Positions 14,807-22,876 of a stretch of DNA of 42,768 nt are shown here, in pieces. How positions within the stretch are numbered: position 1 is the stretch's first letter; each line of letters starts with the position of its first letter. Source of the stretch: Verrucomicrobiota bacterium (GTDB lineage: Bacteria > Verrucomicrobiota > Verrucomicrobiia > Chthoniobacterales > UBA10450); the NCBI GenBank assembly GCA_003220005.1, contig QHRD01000010.1:1-42768 (forward strand), written 5' to 3'. The notes beneath the pieces were generated by a model. It did not search any database and was not told the DNA's origin. It saw only the letters and a program-made list of their open reading frames with translations. The position numbers were made by a program, and so were the translations under genes.

Positions 14807-15968
14807 GCAAATCACATCTCCCGAGTCACGCCCGGTCATCGCTTGTTATTGCGCGACGTTTCTGAAACCGGAGATGTTGCATATCTATCGGCAGATCGGC
14901 GCGCTCGAGCGCGTTTTCCCTTTCGTCATTGCGCAGAAACGTGAGAACACGAGCCGTTTTCCATTCGATAAGATCGACATTGTGCCAAGACCGGCCCTGC
15001 ATTTTTTGCGGCGTTTCTGGTTTCGCCAATTGCGCGATAAGCCATGGCAAATCTGGCCGCGCGAATTGTGCGCCCTGACAAACGCCCTAAAAAAAAGGAA
15101 CGCGCGACTTTTGCACATTTACTTTGGCCAAATCGCTGTGCATCTCTTCCCGCTGATTCGCGCGTGGGAAAATCCGTCGATCGTTTCCTTTCATGGAGCC
15201 GATGTCACCGTGGACATGAACAAGCCGGCCTATCGCGAGGCCGCGCGAGAGATGCTCCAGGCAGTGAAACTGGTTTTGGTGCGCTCCGAATCACTGCGGC
15301 GCGCAGTTGCCGATCTTAGCTGCGACCCGGAAAAGATTGATATCCAGCGCACCGGAATTCCGTTGGAAGAATTTCCTTTCCGCGAACGAAGCCTGCCGAA
15401 AAACGGCGAATGGCGATTCGTACAGGCTGGCCGGTTGATCGAGAAGAAAGGTCTGCCGGTTACGCTTCGCGCTTTCGCAGTTTTCCTGGGGAAATACCCA
15501 AACGCGACGCTGACAATTGCGGGAGAAGGACCGATGCGCGACGAACTTCAGATGCTCGCGCGCGAACTCAACGTTGATGCACGCGTTTCATTCACGGGTT
15601 TCATTTCGCAGCAGCAATTGCGCGACATTTATTATCGGTCGCACATTTCCCTGCACCCGAGCCAAACGGGTCGCGACGGAAACCAGGAAGGCATTCCAAA
15701 TTCGATGCTCGAAGCGATGGCCAGCGGCTTGCCCGTCTTCGCAACCCAGCATGGCGGCATTCCTGAAGCGATCGAGAACGGCTTGAGCGGCCTCCTCGTG
15801 CCGGAGCGCGATCACGAAGCGTTAGCGCGGGCGTTGCTCAACACAGCAGAAGATCCCGGCTTGCTTTCGCAAATTGCGCACAGCGGCGCTGAAGTCGTCC
15901 GCAAAAATTTCGATCTCCGCGCGCAAGCACAGCGACTCGAAGAGATTTACCTCCGGATGATCGGATAG
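14805..15968 (+). CDS. GT4-family glycosyltransferase
   Basis: GT-B fold glycosyltransferase of family 4, transferring a sugar from a nucleotide donor, probably for cell-surface polysaccharide. The C-terminal half has FVQAGRLIEKKGL (about residue 210), TLTIAGEGP, and the donor-binding EGIPNSMLEAMASGLPV with the two Glu of the EX7E motif, then GLLVPERD. The ORF-track TTG start lies in a tandem repeat; the next in-frame TTG (14805) is my tentative start, and the conserved VIACYC strand begins about ten residues later. It stands alone, without a polysaccharide cluster. Confidence 0.82.
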   Translation: MQITSPESRPVIACYCATFLKPEMLHIYRQIGALERVFPFVIAQKRENTSRFPFDKIDIVPRPALHFLRRFWFRQLRDKPWQIWPRELCALTNALKKRNARLLHIYFGQIAVHLFPLIRAWENPSIVSFHGADVTVDMNKPAYREAAREMLQAVKLVLVRSESLRRAVADLSCDPEKIDIQRTGIPLEEFPFRERSLPKNGEWRFVQAGRLIEKKGLPVTLRAFAVFLGKYPNATLTIAGEGPMRDELQMLARELNVDARVSFTGFISQQQLRDIYYRSHISLHPSQTGRDGNQEGIPNSMLEAMASGLPVFATQHGGIPEAIENGLSGLLVPERDHEALARALLNTAEDPGLLSQIAHSGAEVVRKNFDLRAQAQRLEEIYLRMIG

Positions 15969-15994
15969 GGACGATTGGCCTTATTCGCCAGCAT

Positions 15995-16384
15995 CTATTT
16001 TTTCGTCCACGGCTGCGTTACGTTCTGAATGCGTGGCTTGCAGATGTCACTGACCAACACAAACGCCAAAGTATTTGCGTTCGGCCGGCTAAACTTATAC
16101 AGGCCGGCTCCTTTGCACTGTTTGGGGGTGGCCGTTGCCCGGCGAGTCTCTTGAATGGTGATCATATCGGCGGTAACCGTATATTTGCCCCAGATCTCTG
16201 CCTTTGGTGTCGTAGCCATAACGTGAAATGTGCCGTCGGCATTAATTGTCCAGACGGTGCCGAGCGAGTTTGTCCACGTGCCAGCAAGGGCGGCTGGACC
16301 GGTTGGCGCCATCGTCGAGCAGGCACCGATAAGTGCAATCAAGGCGCATGCGAAAATAATTCGACGGGAGTGTTGTAGTTTCAT
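15995..16384 (-). CDS. small lipoprotein with lipocalin-like repeat strand pattern
   Basis: ATG 16384 gives MKLQHSRRIIFACALIALIGAC, a lipoprotein signal with the lipidated Cys at about residue 22; the ORF track extends 23 codons too far. The mature part (GTWTNSLGTVWTINADGTFHV...WGKYTVTADMITIQE) looks like the small exported beta-sheet domains used for stress or binding. It converges with the GT4 gene. Function unknown. Confidence 0.6.
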   Translation of the reverse strand: MKLQHSRRIIFACALIALIGACSTMAPTGPAALAGTWTNSLGTVWTINADGTFHVMATTPKAEIWGKYTVTADMITIQETRRATATPKQCKGAGLYKFSRPNANTLAFVLVSDICKPRIQNVTQPWTKK

Positions 16385-16483
16385 GGGCCGGCATCGTGCA
16401 CGGCAGTAACTGAACCCGTCAAGCTTAGATCGCAGCGAAGAGATCGGTTGCAAAAAGCTTCGCGTTCCAAGTAGAACAGCTCT

Positions 16484-16939
16484 GTGGAGCAGATACCGCC
16501 ACCAGTTTCTTCGGCGCCAGGACCGAACTGGTGGAGGCGAAACTGGAAATGGTTCGTTCCACTTGGCTGCTTCAGCACAGCCGTATTATTCGTCGTTTTC
16601 GTTGGCTCGGTGATGTTGATCGTATTCAGCGCGGTGAAATCGACCGACGTTTACAAAGATGCTTTCGCCCGGGCCAAGGCGCATCCAGCGGTCATCGAAC
16701 CTCTCGGTTCGCCGATCACGGAAGGATTTCTTGTTTCCGGAAACACAAACGTTAACGGTGCATCCGGAGAAGCTAATCTATCTATTCCGATCGTCGGCCC
16801 AAAGGGAAACGGAACGATTTATGTGGCAGCGAGGAAGTCTCTTGGGCAATGGAGCTATTCGGGACTCGTCGTCGAGATCGCAAAAACGCATCAACGGATC
16901 AATCTTCTCGAGAATCCGACCCCGGCGAATTCGCCCTGA
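16484..16939 (+). CDS. Coa1-like cytochrome oxidase assembly family protein
   Basis: 151 aa starting with GTG. A short proline-rich N-terminus with NWWRRNWKWF is followed by one transmembrane helix (about residues 27-50) and a periplasmic domain whose AFARAKAHPAVIEPLGSPI, SGNTNVNG and ISIPIVGPKGNGTIYV-like blocks match the Coa1 domain. In mitochondria Coa1 assists cytochrome oxidase subunit 1 assembly; in bacteria the role is unproven. Only 8 nt separate it from the next gene, so they are likely co-transcribed. Confidence 0.7.
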   Translation: MEQIPPPVSSAPGPNWWRRNWKWFVPLGCFSTAVLFVVFVGSVMLIVFSAVKSTDVYKDAFARAKAHPAVIEPLGSPITEGFLVSGNTNVNGASGEANLSIPIVGPKGNGTIYVAARKSLGQWSYSGLVVEIAKTHQRINLLENPTPANSP

Positions 16940-16947
16940 TCATTCCC

Positions 16948-17691
16948 GTGAAAGCCGCCATAAATAAACTTTCCGTTGGCGCAATTCTTTTCGGAATTGT
17001 GGGAGGAGTCATCGGCATCGCTGTTGGACTATTTCTCGGCTTTGCTCTGGGCTCGGCCCTGGCCGCGGCATTTCATGTCCCATCGAGGGAAGGCGAAGCC
17101 GCTTACTTTACCGTTGCCATCGCGTTGATCGTGACTTGCGTTGTCGCGCCAGCCTCGATCCTTTTCACACTCTACTGGCGCGGAGTGAGAAGCATCTGGT
17201 TGTTCATCGGGTTGGTAATGGTTTGTGTCTCGATCGCAGGCATCGGAGCATCCGGTTTGGGAATTTGGTACGCAGCTCAACCGCATGTCCTCAACCTCAA
17301 CGGCCCGACACCGCTTCTCGAATTCGAAGTGAAACCGTTGGTCGGTCAGTCCCTCGAAACTCTCGCTGACGTTGAACCGGAGCTCGACACCGACCGTAAT
17401 ACGATGCCGGGTTATTGGCACACAGAGGCACCTGAAACTCCAGGCGTTCGCGCTGGCTACGTCGAGCTTTATTTTCGCACGTCGCAACGTCTTTTCGTCC
17501 TGAAATTTCCCGGCCGCGAAGACCGAGTTTTCAAGGTCCGTTTGCCCGCCAATGCCATGAAGGCGAAATACCGAGCGTGGTCTGAGTGGCAAAATCCGGA
17601 CTTCGTTGCGAAAACCGGCGAACAGCCATCTCGTTTCTCCGGCGGCAGCGACTACCAAGTTCGCTACAAACTGGACTATCAGGATCGCTGA
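16948..17691 (+). CDS. multi-pass membrane protein, function unknown
   Basis: GTG 16948 (VKAAINKLSVG) is preferred because the 33 earlier codons of the ORF-track version overlap the Coa1-like gene and look like frame noise. Three transmembrane helices lie at about residues 8-42 (a Gly-rich helix, GAILFGIVGGVIGIAVGLFLGF), 55-80 and 85-108, followed by an about 135-residue soluble domain with aromatic residues (PGYWHTEAPETPGVRAGYVELYF). Probably acts with the preceding Coa1-like protein; no family recognised. Confidence 0.6.
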   Translation: MKAAINKLSVGAILFGIVGGVIGIAVGLFLGFALGSALAAAFHVPSREGEAAYFTVAIALIVTCVVAPASILFTLYWRGVRSIWLFIGLVMVCVSIAGIGASGLGIWYAAQPHVLNLNGPTPLLEFEVKPLVGQSLETLADVEPELDTDRNTMPGYWHTEAPETPGVRAGYVELYFRTSQRLFVLKFPGREDRVFKVRLPANAMKAKYRAWSEWQNPDFVAKTGEQPSRFSGGSDYQVRYKLDYQDR

Positions 17692-17718
17692 GCGTAGGTG
17701 GAACGCGTTTTCCCTCGG

Positions 17719-17743
17719 CACGCCGTAGCCTTGGCGAAGGTGG
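17719..17743. repeat. decayed palindromic family B copy
   Basis: CACGCCGTAGCCTTGGCGAAGGTGG is the reverse-complement form of family B with several changes, flanked by AACGCG...CGCGTT, an outer inverted repeat. Confidence 0.55.
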
Positions 17744-17871
17744 CTCAACGCGTTGCCAAAACAAATGCGGCTTGGCCGCCTCATATTTGCGCCTTTGGCG
17801 ATGCCGCGGCCATCGTCTTCGGGAGAAACCGATCCACCTAGACCACCCGCGCCGCGCACGTAAGCTTCTCC

Positions 17872-18860
17872 ATGTCCATCTCAGACGAGCAAGTGACGGC
17901 TGCGTTGAAATCGGTGAAATATCCGGGCTTCACTCGCGACATCGTTTCATTCGGCTTGGTCAAATCGATCCAAGTCGACAATGGCGAGGTCAAGGTGCAG
18001 CTCGCGCTCGCGACAAATGATCCGAATATCCCCGCGGCAATCAAAAATGATGCGGAACGCGCACTGCGCGGGATCGAAGGAGTTCGCAGCGTGAAGGTCT
18101 TGATCGATATCCACGCACCGCCCGGAGGGTGGCAAGCGGCAAAGGCGGCGTGGGCAAATCGACGGTTGCGGCCAACCTTGCGGTGGCGTTGGAGCAAACC
18201 GGCGCGCGCGTCGGTCTGTGCGATTGCGACATCTATGGCCCGAGCATTTCGCAGATGTTCGGCACGCGCGAACGGCCAATGGCTACGGAAGAAAATAAGA
18301 TCGTTCCGATCGAGCAATACGGCTTGCGGCTCATGTCGATGGGATTCCTGCTTGACGATACTTCGCCGGCGATTTTGCGCGGGCCGATGGTAACACGCTA
18401 CACGCAACAATTTTTGCGGCAGGTCGAATGGGGTGAACTGGATTATCTGGTGCTCGATCTGCCGCCTGGTACCGGCGACATTCAACTCACCATTGTGCAG
18501 ACAGTCGCGCTTTCGGGGGCGATTGTGGTAACCACGCCCCAGGAAGTTGCGCTCATCGACGCTCGAAAGGCCGCCACAATGTTCGACAAGGTCAACGTGC
18601 CTGTGCTCGGTTTGATTGAGAACATGAGCTACTTCGTCTCTCCCTCCGACGGCAAACGCTACGATATCTTTGGAAGCGGCGGCGGTGAGCGCGAAGCGAA
18701 ACGGTTGCGGGTTCCGCTGCTTGGCCAGATCCCGATCGATATTGCCACGCGCGAGGCAGGCGATCGCGGAATTCCAATCGTGGGCGAAGATCGACGGTCG
18801 CCCGTGACGGCCGAGTTCAAAAAAATCGCAGAGCATCTGCGTAAGACATTGGCGCAGTGA
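17872..18860 (+). pseudogene. mrp: Mrp/ApbC Fe-S carrier ATPase, frameshifted
   Basis: P-loop ATPase that delivers Fe-S clusters. Frame 1 (from 17872) encodes an N-terminal DUF59/MIP18 domain up to DIHAPPGG. The other frame (from 18129) continues at VASGKGGVGKSTVAANLAVA with the deviant Walker A motif, DCDIYGPSI, LDLPPGTGD and the rest to a normal C-terminus. The joining linker that precedes the P-loop in relatives is missing: GGAGG is fused to GTGGCAAGCGGC with a frame change at about 18118-18131. A small deletion with frameshift is the simplest explanation; the downstream ATPase could start independently at the GTG at 18129, giving a shortened, possibly active Mrp core. Confidence 0.78.
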
Positions 18861-18956
18861 TGCGTCCGGAACCGATAGCGCAAAGGAGCGTTAAATAATA
18901 GCGCGGCTGTCCCGTCGAATTCTGATACGCGATTTTGTTGACTCAACGCAAGTTTT

Positions 18957-19205
18957 ATGAAAGAAGAGAAACCCCAGATGCCATCTTCGGAAGAAGATCA
19001 AGCTCAATTCGTCAAAGATTCGGCACTCTACAAGGAGTTCCTCGCCGAGCGCGCGGAGATTTTGAAGCATAAATGGATTGAAAGCGAAAAAGCCGGCAAA
19101 GACATCGGCTTTGAGAGAGCTCTGCTCGATTGGATCGTAAAACATCGCTCCAACTGGCGAGAGCGACGAAGAAAGGAGGCGCGCACCGAAAAGTCCGCCT
19201 CCTAA
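18957..19205 (+). CDS. small charged conserved protein, function unknown
   Basis: 82 aa, strongly charged and helical (YKEFLAERAEILKHKWIESEKAGKDIGFERALLDWIVKHRSNWRERRR). The block around HKWIESEKAG...GFERALLDWIVKHR is recognisable as a conserved type of short protein but I cannot name a domain. It ends directly before the PyrR-binding leader of the pyr operon and is therefore probably a separate transcript. Confidence 0.6.
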   Translation: MKEEKPQMPSSEEDQAQFVKDSALYKEFLAERAEILKHKWIESEKAGKDIGFERALLDWIVKHRSNWRERRRKEARTEKSAS

Positions 19206-19220
19206 TTTTTTTCTTTTAAC

Positions 19221-19238
19221 GCGATCCCGCGAGGTCGC
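19221..19238 (+). promoter_or_regulatory. PyrR-binding loop in the pyr operon leader
   Basis: The RNA GCGA-U-CC-CGCGA-GG-UCGC folds into the known PyrR-binding loop: lower stem GCGA/UCGC, a bulged U, an upper CC/GG pair and an NGNGA loop (here CGCGA). It fits the published consensus ARUCCNGNGAGGYU at all positions except the outer A-U pair, which is replaced by a compensating G-C pair. It ends one base before the SD AAGGA (19240-19244) of pyrR (ATG 19250), so bound PyrR could block ribosome access. The role is inferred from sequence and position. Confidence 0.75.
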
Positions 19239-19249
19239 TAAGGAAACAC

Positions 19250-19813
19250 ATGAAGCAAGAAAAAGAGAATTCATCTGCCGCCGTCCCCATCATGGACGCG
19301 GAGGCAATTCGCCGGGCGCTTCGGCGGATTGCGCACGAAATCATTGAGGGAAATCCGCCGCTCGAAAAGGTGGTGCTGGCGGGAATTCCTTCGCGCGGGG
19401 TGGACATCGCGCAGCGAGTCGCCGCCTTCATTCGCGAGATTGAACAGATCGACATTGAGAGTGGAGTCATCGACGTGGCGATGCATCGCGACGACGTGGG
19501 AACGCGCCCGGAACTGCCTGTCGTGCACGCCTCGAAACTTCCGGTGCCACTTGAGGAGCGTACCGTCATCATTGTCGATGATGTTTTTTACACCGGGCGC
19601 ACTGCTCGCGCGGCGATGGACGCTATCAATTCGTTCGGGCGCCCCGCCCGCATCCAATTGGCGGTGCTGATCGATCGTGGCCATCGCGAGCTCCCAATTC
19701 GCCCCGATTACGTCGGAAAAAATTTGCCCACTGCGACGCGAGAACAAATTCGGGTTCGCCTGCAAGAAACCGATAACGAGACCGACGCAGTATGGCTGGA
19801 AAGGAAATCATGA
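19250..19813 (+). CDS. pyrR: PyrR: pyr mRNA-binding attenuator / uracil phosphoribosyltransferase
   Basis: Bifunctional RNA-binding regulator and uracil phosphoribosyltransferase. The PRPP-binding motif [17 protein letters not shown] (about residues 104-120) and the [14 protein letters not shown] block (about 44-57) are typical; 187 aa is the normal length. First gene of the pyr operon, with its own binding loop right before the start; its ATG overlaps none, but its end overlaps pyrB in ATGA. Confidence 0.95.
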   Translation: MKQEKENSSAAVPIMDAEAIRRALRRIAHEIIEGNPPLEKVVLAGIPSRGVDIAQRVAAFIREIEQIDIESGVIDVAMHRDDVGTRPELPVVHASKLPVPLEERTVIIVDDVFYTGRTARAAMDAINSFGRPARIQLAVLIDRGHRELPIRPDYVGKNLPTATREQIRVRLQETDNETDAVWLERKS

Positions 19814-20739
19814 GCACCCGCTGGACGCGAAAAGATCTGCTCGGCCTGCGTGAGTTGTCAGTCGATGAAATCAATTTCGTTCTCGAAACTGCGGACGCGT
19901 TCAAGGAAGTGGGCACTCGCCAGATCAAAAAAGTTCCGGCGCTGCGCGGCAAAACGCTGATGAACTTTTTTGTCGAACCGAGCACGCGGACGCGTACCTC
20001 ATTTGAGCTCGCCGCATTTCGCTTAAGCGCGGACGTGATCAATATTTCCGCGCCCTCCTCCAGCCTCACTAAGGGTGAAACACTCAAGGACACCGCGCGC
20101 AATCTCGAGGCGTTGCATGCCGATATTCTCGTCCTGCGCCACGGCTCCGCTGGCGCACCACAGTTTCTCGCAAATCGACTGAAAGCGAGCGTGATCAACG
20201 CCGGCGACGGCGCACACGAGCACCCCACACAGGCGCTTCTGGATCTTTACACGATCCGCGAACGCAGAGGGAAAATCGCGGGGCTAAACGTTGCGATCAT
20301 CGGCGACATTTTGTTCAGCCGCGTGGCACGCTCGAATATCTTCGGTCTGCTAAAGCTCGGCGCGCGCGTGACACTGGTCGGGCCGAGCACCCTCGTGCCG
20401 CGCGAGTTTGAAAAACTGGGCGTCGAAGTTTCACACAAGATCGATGAAGTACTGCCGAGAGCCGATCTGGTAAATCTTTTGCGGATTCAGCACGAACGTC
20501 AGCGCAGGGAATATTTTCCTGGGCTAGGTGAATACATCCGCTTGTTTGGCCTGACCAAAGAACGCGCAAAACTTTTGAAGCCGGATTGTCTGATTATGCA
20601 TCCCGGCCCCATTAACCGCGGCGTCGAAATCGACAGCGACGTCGCTGACGGACCGCAAAGCGTCATTCTCGACCAAGTCACCAACGGTCTCGCTGTTCGC
20701 ATGGCCGTTCTCTATCTGTGCGGGGGAATTTCGGTATGA
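19810..20739 (+). CDS. pyrB: aspartate carbamoyltransferase catalytic chain
   Basis: Condenses carbamoyl phosphate and aspartate, the first committed pyrimidine step. The carbamoyl-phosphate loop [13 protein letters not shown] (about residues 53-65), the [12 protein letters not shown] block and the C-terminal [14 protein letters not shown] are present. I use ATG 19810, overlapping the pyrR stop as ATGA with AAAGGA upstream; the ORF-track start six codons earlier would overlap pyrR more. Length about 309 aa is normal. No regulatory PyrI chain nearby. Confidence 0.96.
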   Translation: MSTRWTRKDLLGLRELSVDEINFVLETADAFKEVGTRQIKKVPALRGKTLMNFFVEPSTRTRTSFELAAFRLSADVINISAPSSSLTKGETLKDTARNLEALHADILVLRHGSAGAPQFLANRLKASVINAGDGAHEHPTQALLDLYTIRERRGKIAGLNVAIIGDILFSRVARSNIFGLLKLGARVTLVGPSTLVPREFEKLGVEVSHKIDEVLPRADLVNLLRIQHERQRREYFPGLGEYIRLFGLTKERAKLLKPDCLIMHPGPINRGVEIDSDVADGPQSVILDQVTNGLAVRMAVLYLCGGISV

Positions 20740-20783
20740 CCAGTCTGGCGCAAGCGGGTGGGGGGGGCACACTCATTCTGAGT

Positions 20784-20816
20784 GCTGGTGATCGCATCTT
20801 GCGATCACCAGCTTTT
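20784..20816 (+). terminator. perfect 12-bp hairpin with T4, between pyrB and pyrC
   Basis: GCTGGTGATCGC-atctt-GCGATCACCAGC followed by TTTT. It has the shape of a weak intrinsic terminator or attenuator inside the pyr operon. Because similar hairpin units are dispersed over the window, it may be a repeat that happened to land here. Confidence 0.5.
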
Positions 20817-20863
20817 ACGTCAGCTCAAAAATCGGCCTTGGCGGCAAAGTCAGAGAAAAGTTC

Positions 20864-20903
20864 GTCGCCGCAGGATGCGGCGACCAGCACGCTGCAAGCG
20901 TGC
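20864..20903. repeat. double hairpin before pyrC
   Basis: GTCGCCGCA-gga-TGCGGCGAC followed after two bases by GCACGCT-gca-AGCGTGC. It ends 11 nt before the pyrC ATG, so pyrC has no clear SD; it could hinder or modulate pyrC translation. Confidence 0.6.
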
Positions 20904-20914
20904 GCTCCCCAGAC

Positions 20915-22201
20915 ATGAGCGCGACGATCATTCGCAACGGACGCGTGATCGATCCCGCAAACAAGCGAGATGAAATTGCTGACCTTTGCATCGCTGGCGG
21001 AAAAATCGTCGCCTCCAAATCCAAAATCCGAAATCAGAAATCCGAAAGCGAAGAGATCGACGCAAAAGGTCTGATCGTGGCGCCCGGTTTACTTGACATG
21101 CACGTGCACTTGCGGGAGCCGGGATTCAGTCATAAGGAAACGATCGAGTCAGGCGCGCACGCGGCTGCAGCCGGGGGATTTACCACGGTTGTTTGTATGC
21201 CGAACACTGCGCCAGTCGCGGATAATCCCAGTACCATCGCGTGGATCAGAGACCGAGCAGCGGCCGTCGCATGCGTAAACGTTTTGCCGACAGGCGCGAT
21301 TTCAAAAAATCTGGCCGGCGAAGAGCTCGCGCCGATCGGTTCACTCGCGCAGGCAGGCGTGATTGCGATCACGGACGACGGTCACTGCATTCAAAATCAC
21401 GAGCTGATGCGGCGCGCGGTCGAGTATGCGCGCATGGTCGATCTGCCCGTGCTCGATCATTGTCAGGATTACAATCTGGTCGGCAACGGCGTGGTGCACG
21501 AAGGCTATTGGAGCACACTGCTCGGTCTGCCGGGCTGGCCGGCAGCGGGCGAGGAAGTGATGGTGATGCGCAACATTTTACTCGCGGAACTTTGCAATCA
21601 TCACATTCATTGCCAGCACCTCACCACGGCGGGCAGTGTGCGCTTGTTGCGTGAAGCGCGGACGCGCGGGGTGAAGATCAGCGGCGAAGTTTGCCCGCAT
21701 CACATCGCGTTGACCGAGGAGGCGATCCAAAATTTCGACACGCACTACAAAATGAATCCGCCGCTGCGATCGCAGGAGGACGTTGATGCGCTGCTGGAAG
21801 GAATCGCCGACGGAACACTCTCGGTCCTATGCTCCGATCACGCGCCGCACGCCGATTTCGAAAAGGAAGTGGAATTCGATGCAGCGCCGTTTGGCATCAT
21901 CGGACTGGAGACCGAGCTCGGATTATTTATTGATCTGCTCGTGAACAAGCACGGCAAGATCGATATCGCCCGTTTGATCGAGATGTACACAGTCGAACCG
22001 GCGCGTTTGTTAAAGATTGATGCCGGTACGCTATCGGCCGGCGCGCGAGCTGACGTAACGCTGATCGATCCGGAACTGGAGTGGACAATCAGGATTGATC
22101 AGTTTCAATCTGCCTCGCGCAATTCACCATTCGACGGCTGGAAACTCAAAGGCCGCGCGGTGCGGACCATTGTCGGAGGAAAAACCGTTTGGAACTTGTA
22201 A
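20915..22201 (+). CDS. pyrC: dihydroorotase
   Basis: Zinc amidohydrolase that cyclises carbamoyl aspartate to dihydroorotate. Metal ligands lie in DMHVHLREPG (about residues 62-71), in the VLDHCQD and HHIHCQHL regions, and in the catalytic CSDHAPH (about 302-308). ATG 20915 (MSATIIRNG) fits the family start; the ORF-track start is five codons too early. Odd: SKSKIRNQKSESEE (about residues 33-46), in the small beta domain before the metal site, is encoded by AAATCC-type simple repeats and looks inserted, since the usual proteins go directly from a GKI strand to the following I-D-A-KG strand. Third gene of the pyr operon. Confidence 0.95.
   Translation: MSATIIRNGRVIDPANKRDEIADLCIAGGKIVASKSKIRNQKSESEEIDAKGLIVAPGLLDMHVHLREPGFSHKETIESGAHAAAAGGFTTVVCMPNTAPVADNPSTIAWIRDRAAAVACVNVLPTGAISKNLAGEELAPIGSLAQAGVIAITDDGHCIQNHELMRRAVEYARMVDLPVLDHCQDYNLVGNGVVHEGYWSTLLGLPGWPAAGEEVMVMRNILLAELCNHHIHCQHLTTAGSVRLLREARTRGVKISGEVCPHHIALTEEAIQNFDTHYKMNPPLRSQEDVDALLEGIADGTLSVLCSDHAPHADFEKEVEFDAAPFGIIGLETELGLFIDLLVNKHGKIDIARLIEMYTVEPARLLKIDAGTLSAGARADVTLIDPELEWTIRIDQFQSASRNSPFDGWKLKGRAVRTIVGGKTVWNL
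21014..21047. repeat. in-frame AAATCC/AAATCAG simple repeat in pyrC
   Basis: TCCAAATCCAAAATCCGAAATCAGAAATCCGAAA, units of roughly 7-8 nt. Very similar to AATCGCAAATCTAAAATCAGAAATCC before tRNA-Leu. Confidence 0.6.
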
Positions 22202-22202
22202 C

Positions 22203-22233
22203 CCGTCATTCCGAGCGAAGTCGAGGAATGACA
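22203..22233. repeat. short copy of inverted repeat family A
   Basis: CCGTCATTCCGAGCGAAGTCGAGGAATGACAG: left arm of family A joined almost directly to a short right end, directly after the pyrC stop. Confidence 0.6.
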
Positions 22234-22240
22234 GAGGAAA

Positions 22241-22690
22241 TTATCCGAGATATCCGCCGTGGATGTAGCTTTCCAGATGGGCGATCGCGGCTTGCTGGCA
22301 GGAAATGACGTGCTTGACCAGGTCGCCGATGGAAATCACGCCCACAACCTTGTCGCCATCGAGCACTGGCAGATGTCGGATATGCTTGTCCGTCATGATA
22401 CGCAGACATTCATCGACGCCTTCGCGCGGATTTGTCGTGGACACGGTGGTTGACATGATCTCGGCCACCTTCGTTTCGCGAGAGCGCTTGCCTCGCAGGA
22501 CTATCTTGCGCGTGTAATCGCGTTCGGAAATGACGCCAACCAGCCGCTCCTCCTTGACTACCAACAGCGCACCGACATTCTTCGCGTCCATCAGTTGGAT
22601 TGCTTCGAAAACCGTTGCATCTGGCGAAATCGAGAAAACCTCGCGGCTCTTTTGATTCAGAATCGCGCGGATGCTGCCACTCACGTCCAT
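22241..22690 (-). CDS. two-CBS-domain protein
   Basis: About 149 aa with a pair of CBS domains (first around ISPDATVFEAIQLMDAKNVGALLVV...LVGVISERDYTR, second around ECLRIMTDKHIRHLPVLDGDKVVGVISIGDLVK). CBS pairs bind adenine nucleotides and act as energy or ligand sensors. ATG 22690 (MDVSGSIRAILNQK) matches the usual start; the ORF-track version adds 24 residues without a domain. It converges with pyrC; partner protein not visible. Confidence 0.85.
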   Translation of the reverse strand: MDVSGSIRAILNQKSREVFSISPDATVFEAIQLMDAKNVGALLVVKEERLVGVISERDYTRKIVLRGKRSRETKVAEIMSTTVSTTNPREGVDECLRIMTDKHIRHLPVLDGDKVVGVISIGDLVKHVISCQQAAIAHLESYIHGGYLG

Positions 22691-22876
22691 AAGCGAGGTC
22701 TCAGGATAGACCCACACCGGGTAGCCACGCAAAGCAATTCTGGCGGTCAGCGGTCCAAGCACCCTCGCGATCGAAATTCGGCCAATCGTACCATCGCCAC
22801 ACTTGGGCGTCGATAGATCAGAAGTTCAAATTCGCATTTGTTGCGTTTTGGGCAGGAGAGAGAGAATACTGAAAAG

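Noticed and set aside
17029-17859. 276-aa antisense ORF over the membrane protein gene
   Set aside because: Overlaps a better-supported sense ORF with transmembrane helices; no recognisable domain.
17838-18836. 332-aa antisense ORF over mrp
   Set aside because: Frame shadow of a GC-rich gene; its composition is Arg/His/Ala-rich without any motif, and the sense strand holds clear Mrp motifs.
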